This document shows positions 41,303 to 49,568 of a DNA stretch of 64,000 bases, piece by piece; positions within the stretch are counted from its first letter, which is position 1, and every line of letters begins with the position of its first letter. The notes beneath the pieces were generated by a model. The model was not told where the DNA came from. It saw only the letters and a program-made list of their open reading frames with translations, and searched no databases. Origin of the DNA: Caldilineaceae bacterium (lineage in GTDB: Bacteria; Chloroflexota; Anaerolineae; Caldilineales; Caldilineaceae); NCBI GenBank assembly GCA_026645575.1, contig JAPKMW010000007.1:1-64000 (forward strand), read 5' to 3'. Both the position numbers and the translations under genes were made by a program.

Positions 41303-42943
41303 TTAGCCTAATAGTGGTTGAATCGTGACCTTGGGCAACCGCACCGGACAATCCCCCTGCGGCGCAATCTCACCCAGCCAGACCTTGACCGCGGCCCGCT
41401 GTGAAGCGGAGCTATCGCTATAGGTAGCCAGCAGATTGGGTAGATGGGGCATTTCATGCAAGATGTAGGGATTGCCAAAGCTGGTGTAATAGACCTGCGG
41501 GTGATCCATAAAGAGCGAACGCCAGCGCCAATGACCCAAATGACCGACCAAGTTGTGGATCGAACCCATGACCATGTAGGGTAACATGAGTAGGTTCATG
41601 AAGACCACATCGGCCTCACCCGCTTTGGTCAGCAATTCTTCATCACCGGGGTTGAGCAGATGTTCTACTTGCAAGCCCCGCTGTTGCAGTTCTTCATCGA
41701 CGACCGCCAATTCCCGCGGGGGCATAAAGCGGTTAAACTGGCTGTTTGCTCCAATCGTAACGGTCAGCACGCGGCTCCCCGCTGGTAGGGTGAGAGGCAA
41801 CCCCTCCCCGTCGCGCAACAGGGTCATGCTCTTATCCGCCAGCGCCTGGGCAGCCTGCTGATAGCTGCTGATGTCAGCAGCCGAAGGTTTGGGACCAAAG
41901 GGATCAACATGCAGATTGAGGCGGGCTTTCAGTTCCAGCACGCGCCGCGCCGCTGCCCAAACCCGCGCCTCCGGCAGACGACCATCTTTGACAGCAGCTA
42001 GCAGCCGTTCATAATCCAGCAGGGTCTCCGGGAAAAGATAAACATCGCAACCGGCTTTGATGCACTCGACCACGCGTTGATCGGTGGGCACGCGGGTGGT
42101 CATCCCGATCATGCCGGTGGCGTCGGAGATGATCACGCCGTCAAAGCCCAGTTCGTTGCGCAATAGGTCGTTCAGTAATTTTGCGTCGAGCGTAGCCGGC
42201 GGCGCATCGACGGGGCGGTCGGCAAAGCCTTGATAGTCGGGCAAGGAGATATGACCGGGCATGACACACATGACACCAGCGTCAATGGCGGCGCGCCAGA
42301 CTTTGCCATAGGTTTCCTGCCACTGGGCAAAGGGCAGGTTGTTGATGGTGGTGACCAGATGTTGGTCGCGGTCATCCATGCCATCGCCGGGGAAATGTTT
42401 GGCCGTGGCGGCTAACCGCCCACCCGCTTGCTGCCCCTCGATCATGGCCGTGGCAATGCGAATCACCCGTTCCGGCTCATCACTGATGGCGCGCACATTG
42501 GTGATGGGGTTGAGAAAGTTGTAATTCAAGTCGATGACTGGCGAGAAGTTCCAGTGCATGCCAGCATAGCGCGCCTCGGCCGCGGTGGCCTCGCCCATCA
42601 AGCGCGCCAGGTCAACATCGTTGGCGGCGCCGGCAGCCATTGGGCGCGGGAATTCGGTGCTGTCGGTCAAGGTGTTGGCCCCTTGTTCCATGTCACCGCC
42701 GGCGAGAATCGGTACGGCAGCGGCATCTTGGAGGTGCAGCAGGCGTTCGCGTGCCGCCTCCGTAGTGGCCGCGCGCAGCGAGATCACCCCAAACGGCACC
42801 TTCTGCATGAGATCGAGCCACTCCTCGGTGGTGGAGCGGGGGCTGGAGGGACAGAGCAGTTGCCCCACCGCTTGGGGCAGGCTCATGGCGTTGAGAGTGG
42901 CATCCACCCATTGTTGTTGGTCGGTGGTCAAAGGAATGAGCAT
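41303..42943 (-). CDS. GH3 beta-N-acetylhexosaminidase/glucosidase
   Basis: 546 aa. The GH3 barrel is recognised by LLCPSSP near the start, GGDMEQGANTL, KHFPGDGMDDRDQH (about 181-194, with the Asp-x-His loop that serves as acid/base in NagZ-type enzymes) and the nucleophile region GVIISDATGM. A partial GH3 C-terminal domain follows. It probably removes N-acetylhexosamine or glucose from cell-wall or glycan fragments in the cytoplasm. AGGAG lies 7 nt before the ATG at 42943; a TTG one codon upstream is rejected. Confidence 0.9.
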   Translation of the reverse strand: MLIPLTTDQQQWVDATLNAMSLPQAVGQLLCPSSPRSTTEEWLDLMQKVPFGVISLRAATTEAARERLLHLQDAAAVPILAGGDMEQGANTLTDSTEFPRPMAAGAANDVDLARLMGEATAAEARYAGMHWNFSPVIDLNYNFLNPITNVRAISDEPERVIRIATAMIEGQQAGGRLAATAKHFPGDGMDDRDQHLVTTINNLPFAQWQETYGKVWRAAIDAGVMCVMPGHISLPDYQGFADRPVDAPPATLDAKLLNDLLRNELGFDGVIISDATGMIGMTTRVPTDQRVVECIKAGCDVYLFPETLLDYERLLAAVKDGRLPEARVWAAARRVLELKARLNLHVDPFGPKPSAADISSYQQAAQALADKSMTLLRDGEGLPLTLPAGSRVLTVTIGANSQFNRFMPPRELAVVDEELQQRGLQVEHLLNPGDEELLTKAGEADVVFMNLLMLPYMVMGSIHNLVGHLGHWRWRSLFMDHPQVYYTSFGNPYILHEMPHLPNLLATYSDSSASQRAAVKVWLGEIAPQGDCPVRLPKVTIQPLLG

Positions 42944-42982
42944 CAAATTCTCCTATGGTGAATTACAGTTGTTTTTATTTCG

Positions 42983-43456
42983 TTAGTCGGTTTTCTGGCT
43001 TGAGCGATAGACAAGTTGATACTCCCGCTCATCCTGACCAATGACATGGCAGCCCAACCGCTCATATAAGCGCTGCGCCTGTGGATTATCTTTCTCAACC
43101 GAAATAAAGAGCGGGACCTGTTTGTGATCAGCTTCCTGTTTCAGTTGTTCAATCAGTTGCGTTCCAATGCGCTGATTCTGGTATGCCGGCAGCAGTTGGA
43201 TGCCGGCCAGCGTAATCGCCGTCGGTGTCCGTACCACACGTAGCCGTCCTGCCGCGCAACCGTTATACTCGATGACACTCAACGTACAATCTGGTACGGC
43301 GCCCAGAACCGTTTCGCAAGTCCACGCTTCAAAGCCGGCTCGGTATTCAACCAGATCCACCTCAGCCGGAAACCGTCCTTGCGCCAGCGTAGCCGTAATC
43401 ACCACATCGGCCAGGAAAGCAACATCATCAAGGGTTGCCGTGCGCAGTTGAATCAT
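42983..43456 (-). CDS. GNAT-family acetyltransferase
   Basis: 157 aa. The acetyl-CoA site is QNQRIGTQLIEQLKQEA (Q/RxxGxG/A motif), and the C-terminal NPQAQRLYERLGC is typical of GNAT enzymes. AAGGAG lies 8 nt before the ATG at 43456, so the 30-residue upstream extension is excluded. It acetylates an unknown amine. It lies between the GH3 gene and a flavin-dependent oxidoreductase gene on the same strand. Confidence 0.9.
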   Translation of the reverse strand: MIQLRTATLDDVAFLADVVITATLAQGRFPAEVDLVEYRAGFEAWTCETVLGAVPDCTLSVIEYNGCAAGRLRVVRTPTAITLAGIQLLPAYQNQRIGTQLIEQLKQEADHKQVPLFISVEKDNPQAQRLYERLGCHVIGQDEREYQLVYRSSQKTD

Positions 43457-43514
43457 TATAGGTCTCCTTGTGTGTAGGTTACCTGCTCTTCGATTTGCTG
43501 TGCGGCAACTCAAC

Positions 43515-44369
43515 TCAGCCTTTACGCACTGCTCCAACCACCTCATCCGCCAGCCGCGTCACAATATCTGCCGGGTAGGGGTAGCTCAACGTGTAGACAA
43601 AATGGTTGGCCCCGGCATCAATAAACGCTTGCGTTCGTTCACGCGCGCTGGAAAGATCAGCATAGTCAACCCGCACTTGAGTAGAAAGGTCGATGGTGGC
43701 AAAATCGCGGCCCACTGCGGCGCAATGCTCTTGCAGAATGCCCACTTTGCGCTTGAATTCTTCGACGGGACCAGCGACGAAATTCCAGATGTTGGCATGT
43801 TTGGCCGCCACCCGTAGTGTTAGCTTTTCGCCGCTGCCGCCGATCAACAAGGGCGGATGGGGCTTCTGGACGGGCTTCGGCTCCCGCCGCGCCTCTTCCA
43901 GTTGATAGTAGCGCCCCTCAAAGGTGGTCACCTCCTGGGTGTAGAGCAGCTTGAGGATCTGGCACGCTTCATCCAAGCGGCGGATGCGCTCGCCAGGGGC
44001 ATAGAGCGGAAGGCCCATGCTGGCATGTTCATACTCATTCCAGCCGGCGCCAAGACCAATATCGACGCGACCATTGGAGATAATGTCAACTGTAGCCGCA
44101 ATCGACGCCAGCACCGCCGGATGACGGTAGGTGTTGCCGGTGACCATCAGGCCAAGGCGGATGCGATTGGTGGCCGCAGCCAGCGCGGCTAACGTAGTCC
44201 AGCCCTCCAGACAAGGGCCGCTCACATCACTGAAGATCGGCGCATAATGGTCAAAGAGCCAGGCGTGGGCAAAGGCCGGGTTTTCGTCGGCGGCTTGCCA
44301 AACCTGTAAGATTGCTTCGTAGGTTGTGTGTTGGGGGGCGGTTTTAATGCCAAAGGTGATTGGTTTCAT
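43515..44369 (-). CDS. LLM-class F420-dependent oxidoreductase
   Basis: 284 aa luciferase-like TIM-barrel enzyme. Motifs: FAHAWLFDHYAPIF near residue 35, RIRLGLMVTGNTYRHPAVLA, VDIGLGAGWNEYEHASMGL and PPLLIGGSGEKLTLRVAAKHANIWN. These fit the TIGR03560-type F420-dependent family. AAGGAG lies 5 nt before the ATG. It catalyses hydride transfer to an unknown substrate using F420 or FMN. It is a distant paralogue of the enzyme at 16704. Confidence 0.92.
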   Translation of the reverse strand: MKPITFGIKTAPQHTTYEAILQVWQAADENPAFAHAWLFDHYAPIFSDVSGPCLEGWTTLAALAAATNRIRLGLMVTGNTYRHPAVLASIAATVDIISNGRVDIGLGAGWNEYEHASMGLPLYAPGERIRRLDEACQILKLLYTQEVTTFEGRYYQLEEARREPKPVQKPHPPLLIGGSGEKLTLRVAAKHANIWNFVAGPVEEFKRKVGILQEHCAAVGRDFATIDLSTQVRVDYADLSSARERTQAFIDAGANHFVYTLSYPYPADIVTRLADEVVGAVRKG

Positions 44370-44387
44370 GGCAGCTCCTTATTCTTT

Positions 44388-44498
44388 GGGTCCGTAAAAA
44401 TATAACTTGGGATATCGCTCTCCGCGAGTCCGTGACTCGCCCTGGCCCGTTGCGAGTCACGGACTCGCGGAGAGCGGTAACTTATATTTTATGAACCC
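44388..44498. repeat. Long inverted-repeat element (MITE-like), copy 1
   Basis: Nested inverted repeats from GGGTCCGTAAAAATATAACTT to AACTTATATTTTATGAACCC surround a perfect core stem CTCTCCGCGAGTCCGTGACT with loop CCTGGCCCGTT. It ends exactly at the stop codon of the MFS gene (44499-44501). A related copy is at 60517-60651. Confidence 0.8.
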
Positions 44499-45794
44499 TT
44501 ACTCCGTCAAATTCTCACTCAAACGATAGTCACGCACAGTAGATGAACCAAAAAAGACGATGATCGCAATCGCGCCGGTGATGGCGCCAAGAATGATCGT
44601 CATCGTCTGCGGCCCAACCCAGTCCGCGCCCACGCCAGCAAAGAAAGCGCCTACCGGCATCAACCCAGAGCGCAGGCTGACAATGCCCGTCACCCGGCCA
44701 CGCAATTCATCGGGAATGGACAATTGGAGCAAGGTCAGGTTGGTCGTCAGGTAGATCATCTCGAAAAAGCCGGCCAGCACCATAAAGCCCCAGGCCACCC
44801 AGAAGATGCGGCTTAGGGCAAAGCCGATCAACGCAAAACTGAGCAACAGCAGCGACCCCAGTTGCAGCAGCCCGCGTCGTTCCAGTTTGCCCAGCGAGGC
44901 GGTGACAAAGCCGCCCACAATGCCGCCAATGCCAATGGCAGAGAGCAGTAGCCCCAGCGTATCCGGCCCGCCGCCAAAGACATCTTTGGCATAGATCGGC
45001 GGCAGCGCATTGAAATTGGGGATGATAAAGAGGGGCAACACCCAACTCATGAAGAGAAAAGCGCGTGTACTTGGCTGGGCGACGATGTAGTTCCATCCTT
45101 CGCGAAAGCTGCCGCTGGCGCGCGCTTTAGCCGCCCCCGCTTTCTCATAGGGCATGGTGAGCTTCATCACCGTCAGGCTGACCAGCGCATAGGCCGCAGC
45201 CTGGACAAAAAAGTTTCCCGCTGGGCCAAACCAGAGGATCAGAAAGCCGCCGATCATCGGACCAAGCGAACGCATCACGGCCCACCCGGTCTGTACCAGA
45301 GCCACGGCTGCCGGCGCTAATGGGCGTGGCACCACCGAAAAGACAACGGTCTGGCTCAATGGCATACTGATCGCCTGCCCAATGCCGCCGAGAAAGCTAA
45401 AGAGCAAGAGCAACCACACGGCCTGACTGCCCCCCAATAGCACAAAGCCAAAGCCGGCGCTGATGAGGCAGAGCCAGAGGCTGGTGGCGTGGAGCAGTCC
45501 GCGCCGTGAAAAGCGATCAATGGCGACACCGGCCATGGGCGCCAGCCCAATCGTCGCCAGCGAACGCACCAGGTTGAGCGTCCCCAACATCGCGCCGGAG
45601 GCGGTCAAGTCGTACACCAACCAACTTAGCGTAACTTGTTGAATCCATTGTCCTGCATTGGATAGCGTTGTACCGGCGATGAACCAGGCAAAACTGGGAA
45701 TGCGCAGCGCGGCAAAGGTTCCGGTTGGCGTGTCAGCAGGCGGGTTGATCGCACTTTCACGGTTGGCCATCGTGCCAGTCGGTGGCTGTGCCAT
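44499..45794 (-). CDS. MFS transporter (MFS_3/EntS-like)
   Basis: 431 aa with about twelve membrane helices. The N-terminus FAALRIPSFAWFIAGTTLSNAGQWIQQV and the loop VAIDRFSRRGLL are typical of the MFS_3 group, which exports siderophores, macrolides or other small molecules. It lies 5 nt downstream of an alpha/beta hydrolase gene on the same strand, so the two are probably co-transcribed. Substrate unknown. The ribosome site is weak and a second ATG at 45770 is possible. Confidence 0.9.
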   Translation of the reverse strand: MAQPPTGTMANRESAINPPADTPTGTFAALRIPSFAWFIAGTTLSNAGQWIQQVTLSWLVYDLTASGAMLGTLNLVRSLATIGLAPMAGVAIDRFSRRGLLHATSLWLCLISAGFGFVLLGGSQAVWLLLLFSFLGGIGQAISMPLSQTVVFSVVPRPLAPAAVALVQTGWAVMRSLGPMIGGFLILWFGPAGNFFVQAAAYALVSLTVMKLTMPYEKAGAAKARASGSFREGWNYIVAQPSTRAFLFMSWVLPLFIIPNFNALPPIYAKDVFGGGPDTLGLLLSAIGIGGIVGGFVTASLGKLERRGLLQLGSLLLLSFALIGFALSRIFWVAWGFMVLAGFFEMIYLTTNLTLLQLSIPDELRGRVTGIVSLRSGLMPVGAFFAGVGADWVGPQTMTIILGAITGAIAIIVFFGSSTVRDYRLSENLTE

Positions 45795-45799
45795 GTGGG

Positions 45800-46624
45800 T
45801 TATGCGCCTTTCATGGTTGTGGCCAGAAAGCTGCGGACAGCAGCCATATAGGCGTCAAATTGTTCGCGGCGGATGTTATGACCGGCGCCGGGAATGTGAA
45901 CCGTTTGTAGTTGGGGAAGCAATCCTTGCATTTCGGCGGCCCGCTCCGCGGTCACACCGCCGCCCCGTTCCGGATCGGCATAGAGCAACAGCGCCGGGCA
46001 GGTGATGCTGCCGAGAATTTGCGTCCAGTCCAGCGGCACAGCGTCACGCCGATCAAGAGCCTTCATACTGAAGCGCAATTTGGCGTTAGCCCAAGGCTCC
46101 AATTCCGCCTCTGCCCAGGTGGGGGTTTCGGTGCGAGCATGTTCGATCAATTCGGCGTGGGTTTTGCTTTGCAGCTTCACCATGCGATCATGCCACCCTT
46201 GCAGCCGCGCCAGTGCTTCGGGGCTTTTATCCGCCATGAGATTGGTTGCGCCACTATCTTCGATAATGATCGCGCCGGGAAGATCGGAAAAGAGACCCGC
46301 CAAGACCATGGTCGTCGAGCCGCCCATGGAGTGACCCATGACCACTGGCTTGTGGATCCCCAACGCGGTGATGACGCCGGCGAGATCAGTGGCCATCGTT
46401 GTGGCGTTATAGCCACCATCAGGCGCATCGGAGCGCCCATGCCCCCGCGCATCGACCATGATTACATCATACTCCGCTTCTAATGCTTCAGTGACTGGCG
46501 TCCAGCAGAGGCCGTCATCGGAAAAACCGTGGGCCAACACCAATGGTGGCTTGTCACCCCCGGTGCGGGTGTAATAAAGCTGAAGGCCGTTGGTCGCGAT
46601 TTTATCGGCGTGCCACTGAGTCAT
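45800..46624 (-). CDS. Alpha/beta hydrolase (paralogue)
   Basis: 274 aa. LVLAHGFSDDG, nucleophile GHSMGGST, acid in LLYADPERGGGV and His in VHIPGAGHNIRREQF. It shares near-identical motifs and overall length with the protein at 39023, including the shared start (TRTGG, PPLVLAHGFSD, CWTPV), so the two arose by duplication. AAGGAG lies 9 nt before the ATG. It precedes the MFS gene in the same operon. Confidence 0.92.
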   Translation of the reverse strand: MTQWHADKIATNGLQLYYTRTGGDKPPLVLAHGFSDDGLCWTPVTEALEAEYDVIMVDARGHGRSDAPDGGYNATTMATDLAGVITALGIHKPVVMGHSMGGSTTMVLAGLFSDLPGAIIIEDSGATNLMADKSPEALARLQGWHDRMVKLQSKTHAELIEHARTETPTWAEAELEPWANAKLRFSMKALDRRDAVPLDWTQILGSITCPALLLYADPERGGGVTAERAAEMQGLLPQLQTVHIPGAGHNIRREQFDAYMAAVRSFLATTMKGA

Positions 46625-46639
46625 GATGGGTTCTCCTTT

Positions 46640-47449
46640 TTATGCTGCACCAAAGTGCTTGTGCAAAAATGTTGCGGTTAACTTGGGGAGTTCAGGATCG
46701 GTAAAGCGGCCATGTCCCCCGCCGACAACCGTGTAAAAAGTCACATTCACCCCGGCGATAATCAAGGCGTTAACCAACAAGACGCTTTGTTGATAAGGCA
46801 CCAGCGGGTCTTGATTGCCATGAACTATCAAAAAGGGCGGGGCGTCGGCGGTGACATAGGTGATGGGGTTGGCGCGCGCCGTTTTTTCCTGGTTCTCCTG
46901 AATCGGGCCGCCGATCAGTTCGGACTCCGGTGAATCGGGCGTGTTGTGGATCATGCCATCGGGCGGGCGTTGGGCATCCATCTGCAAAAAGTCGGTTGGC
47001 CCGAAATAATCGACCACACATTGCACGCGGCTGGAAACGTCCAGATATTCGCCAACTTCAAATTCGGTCACATGCCCTGTCGTCCCCAACATGGCGACCA
47101 GATGCCCCCCCGCCGACGGCCCCCACGCGGCAAACCGGTTGGGATCGAGTTTGAATTGAGCGGCATGAGCGCGCAACCAACGCACCGCCGCCTTGCAATC
47201 CTGGATCTGCGCCGGGAAAATGGCGTGTTGACTTAGGCGGTAGTTGAGCGAGGCGACAGCATACCCTTGCGCCACATAGTGCACCGGCACGGGGTCGTTT
47301 TCGTTGCCTTCCTTGCTGCCCAGGCGAAAGGCGCCGCCGTGAATCCAGATAATCAACGGGTGCTTTTCGCCATCGTCGGGCAGATAGAGATCCAATTTCT
47401 GGCGCTCATGACCGCCTGTTACATACGCCAGATCATGAAAGGTTTGCAT
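46640..47449 (-). CDS. Alpha/beta hydrolase (BD-FAE/esterase type)
   Basis: 269 aa. LIIWIHGGAFRLGSKEG is the HGG oxyanion motif of hormone-sensitive-lipase/BD-FAE-like esterases, GPSAGGHLVAMLG is the nucleophile elbow, DPLVPYQQS holds the acid and VVGGGHGRF the His. CAGGAG lies 7 nt before the ATG at 47449. It lies 15 nt upstream of the next esterase gene. Likely substrates are acetylated or feruloylated sugars, which is inference from the glycoside-hydrolase context. Confidence 0.9.
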   Translation of the reverse strand: MQTFHDLAYVTGGHERQKLDLYLPDDGEKHPLIIWIHGGAFRLGSKEGNENDPVPVHYVAQGYAVASLNYRLSQHAIFPAQIQDCKAAVRWLRAHAAQFKLDPNRFAAWGPSAGGHLVAMLGTTGHVTEFEVGEYLDVSSRVQCVVDYFGPTDFLQMDAQRPPDGMIHNTPDSPESELIGGPIQENQEKTARANPITYVTADAPPFLIVHGNQDPLVPYQQSVLLVNALIIAGVNVTFYTVVGGGHGRFTDPELPKLTATFLHKHFGAA

Positions 47450-47532
47450 AAATTTCTCCTGTATCATATGCAAAAGAGCTAGGATGATAGGGGGCGGTAG
47501 GCAAGTTGACCAGGGGTGATGCTGTGCGCTTA

Positions 47533-48753
47533 TTATAATCGTTCGTCGATCTTGAGAAGCGTGGCTAGCAGCACCCGCGCCCCGTTGATGCAGGCTTCAG
47601 GTGCGGTATATTCATCCGGTGAATGGCTGACGCCGTTGCGGCTAGGGACAAAGATCATTGCCATCGGACAGAGGGCGGCCATATTCATGGCATCATGGCC
47701 GGCGCCGCTGGGCATGGGAAGATAGGGAAGCGCCAGTTCATCACAAGCCTGAGCGACGGCGGCCAAAAGGCGTGAATCTGCTTTCACCGGTGGTTTGTTG
47801 GAGAGGGGGGTGAAGGTACCGTTCGCCGTTTCTGCTGCCTGGCGCAAGGTGGCTTCCGCCCGATCTAACACGGTTTCATCTAGCCCGCGGATCTCTAGAT
47901 GTAACTCGACTTTACCTGGAATCACATTGGGTGCGCCGGGCAACACGGCCACTTTGCCAATGGTGCCGACAATGCCATGCGCCATTGCCACTTCCCGCAC
48001 CAATGGGATAAAGGGCGCGGCGGCAACCAGGGCATCCTGGCGGCGCATCATTGTCGTGGTGCCAGCATGATTCGCATAGCCGTGGAAGGTGACAAGATAG
48101 CGCCGAATGCCGACAATGCCTTCCACCAGGCCAATGGGGTATTGCTCGGTTTCAAGCGTTGCCCCCTGTTCAATGTGCAATTCGAGAAAGGCGGCGTATT
48201 GCTGCGCTGTGCCGCGGGCATCCAGTAGCCGGTCAGGGTCAAGGCCGGCCTGTTGCAAATGGACGCGCACCAATTGCCCATCCCAAGCCGCCTGATCGAC
48301 AAGGCGCGGGTTCAACAGGCCGGTCATGGCATAGCTGCCCAGCGTGCCGCCGGCCATCGTCGCCTCTTCTGCGGTGAAGTTGATCAACTCGATTGGATGA
48401 CGTAAACGCTGGTCCGCGGCGTGCAAGGCGCGCAGGCAAGCTAACCCCGCCAATACCCCCAACGCCCCATCATAGACACCGCCGCCGGGAACAGTATCCG
48501 TGTGTGAACCAATGGCAATCGCTGGCAGCTCTTCCCGGCCCGGATAACGACCAATCGTATTTCCCGCAGCATCACTCGTCACTGGTAGACCCAGATCGCG
48601 TAGCTGTTGCGCCACCCAGCGCCGGCCTTCTCTATCGGCCGCGCCAAAGGCAATGCGCATCAGGCCGCCGCCATTAGGCGTCGCGCCAATCTGCCCCAAG
48701 GTTTCCAAATCTGTCAACAACTGTTCCCCATCCAAAAATGGCAAAGCGTTCAT
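47533..48753 (-). CDS. M20-family amidohydrolase (allantoate/N-carbamoyl amino acid hydrolase type)
   Basis: 406 aa. Metal ligands are seen in GSHTDTVPGGGVYDG (His and Asp), FTAEEATM (Glu pair), LELHIEQG and GAGHDAMNMA. The dimerisation domain has the GYANHAGTTTM segment typical of hydantoinase/carbamoylase enzymes. It hydrolyses N-carbamoyl amino acids or ureido acids such as allantoate. GAGG lies 5 nt before the ATG. It is the first gene of the minus-strand series. Confidence 0.9.
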   Translation of the reverse strand: MNALPFLDGEQLLTDLETLGQIGATPNGGGLMRIAFGAADREGRRWVAQQLRDLGLPVTSDAAGNTIGRYPGREELPAIAIGSHTDTVPGGGVYDGALGVLAGLACLRALHAADQRLRHPIELINFTAEEATMAGGTLGSYAMTGLLNPRLVDQAAWDGQLVRVHLQQAGLDPDRLLDARGTAQQYAAFLELHIEQGATLETEQYPIGLVEGIVGIRRYLVTFHGYANHAGTTTMMRRQDALVAAAPFIPLVREVAMAHGIVGTIGKVAVLPGAPNVIPGKVELHLEIRGLDETVLDRAEATLRQAAETANGTFTPLSNKPPVKADSRLLAAVAQACDELALPYLPMPSGAGHDAMNMAALCPMAMIFVPSRNGVSHSPDEYTAPEACINGARVLLATLLKIDERL

Positions 48754-48904
48754 CGGTCCTCAATCTTTTGTCTATCGACATCTGGCAGCTTTTCTCGGTC
48801 TTCTGTCTTCTATTCTTTCCGTCTTCTGTCTTCTTTCCATTCTGCGAGCATTCTAGTACAATCATACCGCAAATCGTTTATTTATTAAAGGAAGGCGACT
48901 CCGA

Positions 48905-49405
48905 ATGCAAATCGAACTGACGACCGAAGAATACCGTCAGCTTGTGGATGTCCTCTACCTGGCCGACTGGTTGTTGACAGCGCATAAGGTGGGTGATGAC
49001 CCGCGGGTGGCCATGTACCACCAGCTTATCCAAAAGCTCTATGCGCGGACCCAGGAGGTGGGCTTGAGCCATCTTATTGAATACGCGGCTGAGTTCGACC
49101 AGTATTTTCCCACACGCGATTTTGAATCCGGCACGCCGATCCATGAATTTATTGACGAATACGACGATGAAACCTTCTGGGATGAATTGACGCGCCGGCT
49201 GGCCGAGCGGGATTTGGTTGCGCAACTGGGGGGCTGGGAGAAGGTGCAACGGCTTTCGACCGAAGAGCGCATTCGCAAGTTGGGCCAGTTGGAGGAACAC
49301 TACGCTGCTGAATTTGCCCGCTTTGGCGTAGAAAATTTGCACCTGGAAGCGCCGGCCAATCGCGGCCAGTGGCGTAATCACTACCGCCCTGCGCGTAGTC
49401 GCTAG
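48905..49405 (+). CDS. Hypothetical acidic protein (166 aa)
   Basis: Not recognised. Begins MQIELTTEEYRQLVDVLYLADW, with an acidic centre (HEFIDEYDDETFWDELTRRLAERD) and a C-terminal LEEHYAAEFARFGVENLHLE. It is soluble and probably mostly helical. AAGGAAGG lies about 10 nt upstream. Similar unannotated proteins of this form are common in environmental bacteria, from memory. It diverges from the M20 gene and its stop codon runs into the octamer array at 49405. Confidence 0.75.
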   Translation: MQIELTTEEYRQLVDVLYLADWLLTAHKVGDDPRVAMYHQLIQKLYARTQEVGLSHLIEYAAEFDQYFPTRDFESGTPIHEFIDEYDDETFWDELTRRLAERDLVAQLGGWEKVQRLSTEERIRKLGQLEEHYAAEFARFGVENLHLEAPANRGQWRNHYRPARSR

Positions 49406-49547
49406 TGAGACAGTGAGACAGTGGGTCAGTGAATCAGTAGAACAGTCACTGTCCTGCTGATTTATGGCTCTACTGTCTTACTGACCCACTGTCTCACTGA
49501 TTTACTGTCCTACTGATTCATTGACCCACTGTTTTACTGACCTACCC
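49405..49547. repeat. Large degenerate octamer hairpin array
   Basis: The left arm is GTGAGACA, GTGAGACA, GTGGGTCA, GTGAATCA, GTAGAACA; the right arm is built of TACTGACC, CACTGTCT, CACTGATT, TACTGTCC units. Every unit is 8 bp, keeping GT at one end and CA at the other while the middle varies. The array shares a base with the TAG stop at 49403-49405 and ends 22 nt before the DUF362 start. Confidence 0.9.
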
Positions 49548-49568
49548 ACTAGAAGAGGAACCATCTTT

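Noticed and set aside
47507..47540. Promoter-like TTGACC...TATAAT on the plus strand
   Set aside because: No plus-strand gene follows; the match lies at the 3' end of the minus-strand M20 gene and is probably fortuitous.
49405..49547. Possible CRISPR array in the octamer regions
   Set aside because: Units are 8 bp without spacers, and the second half is the inverse of the first; no cas genes are present.
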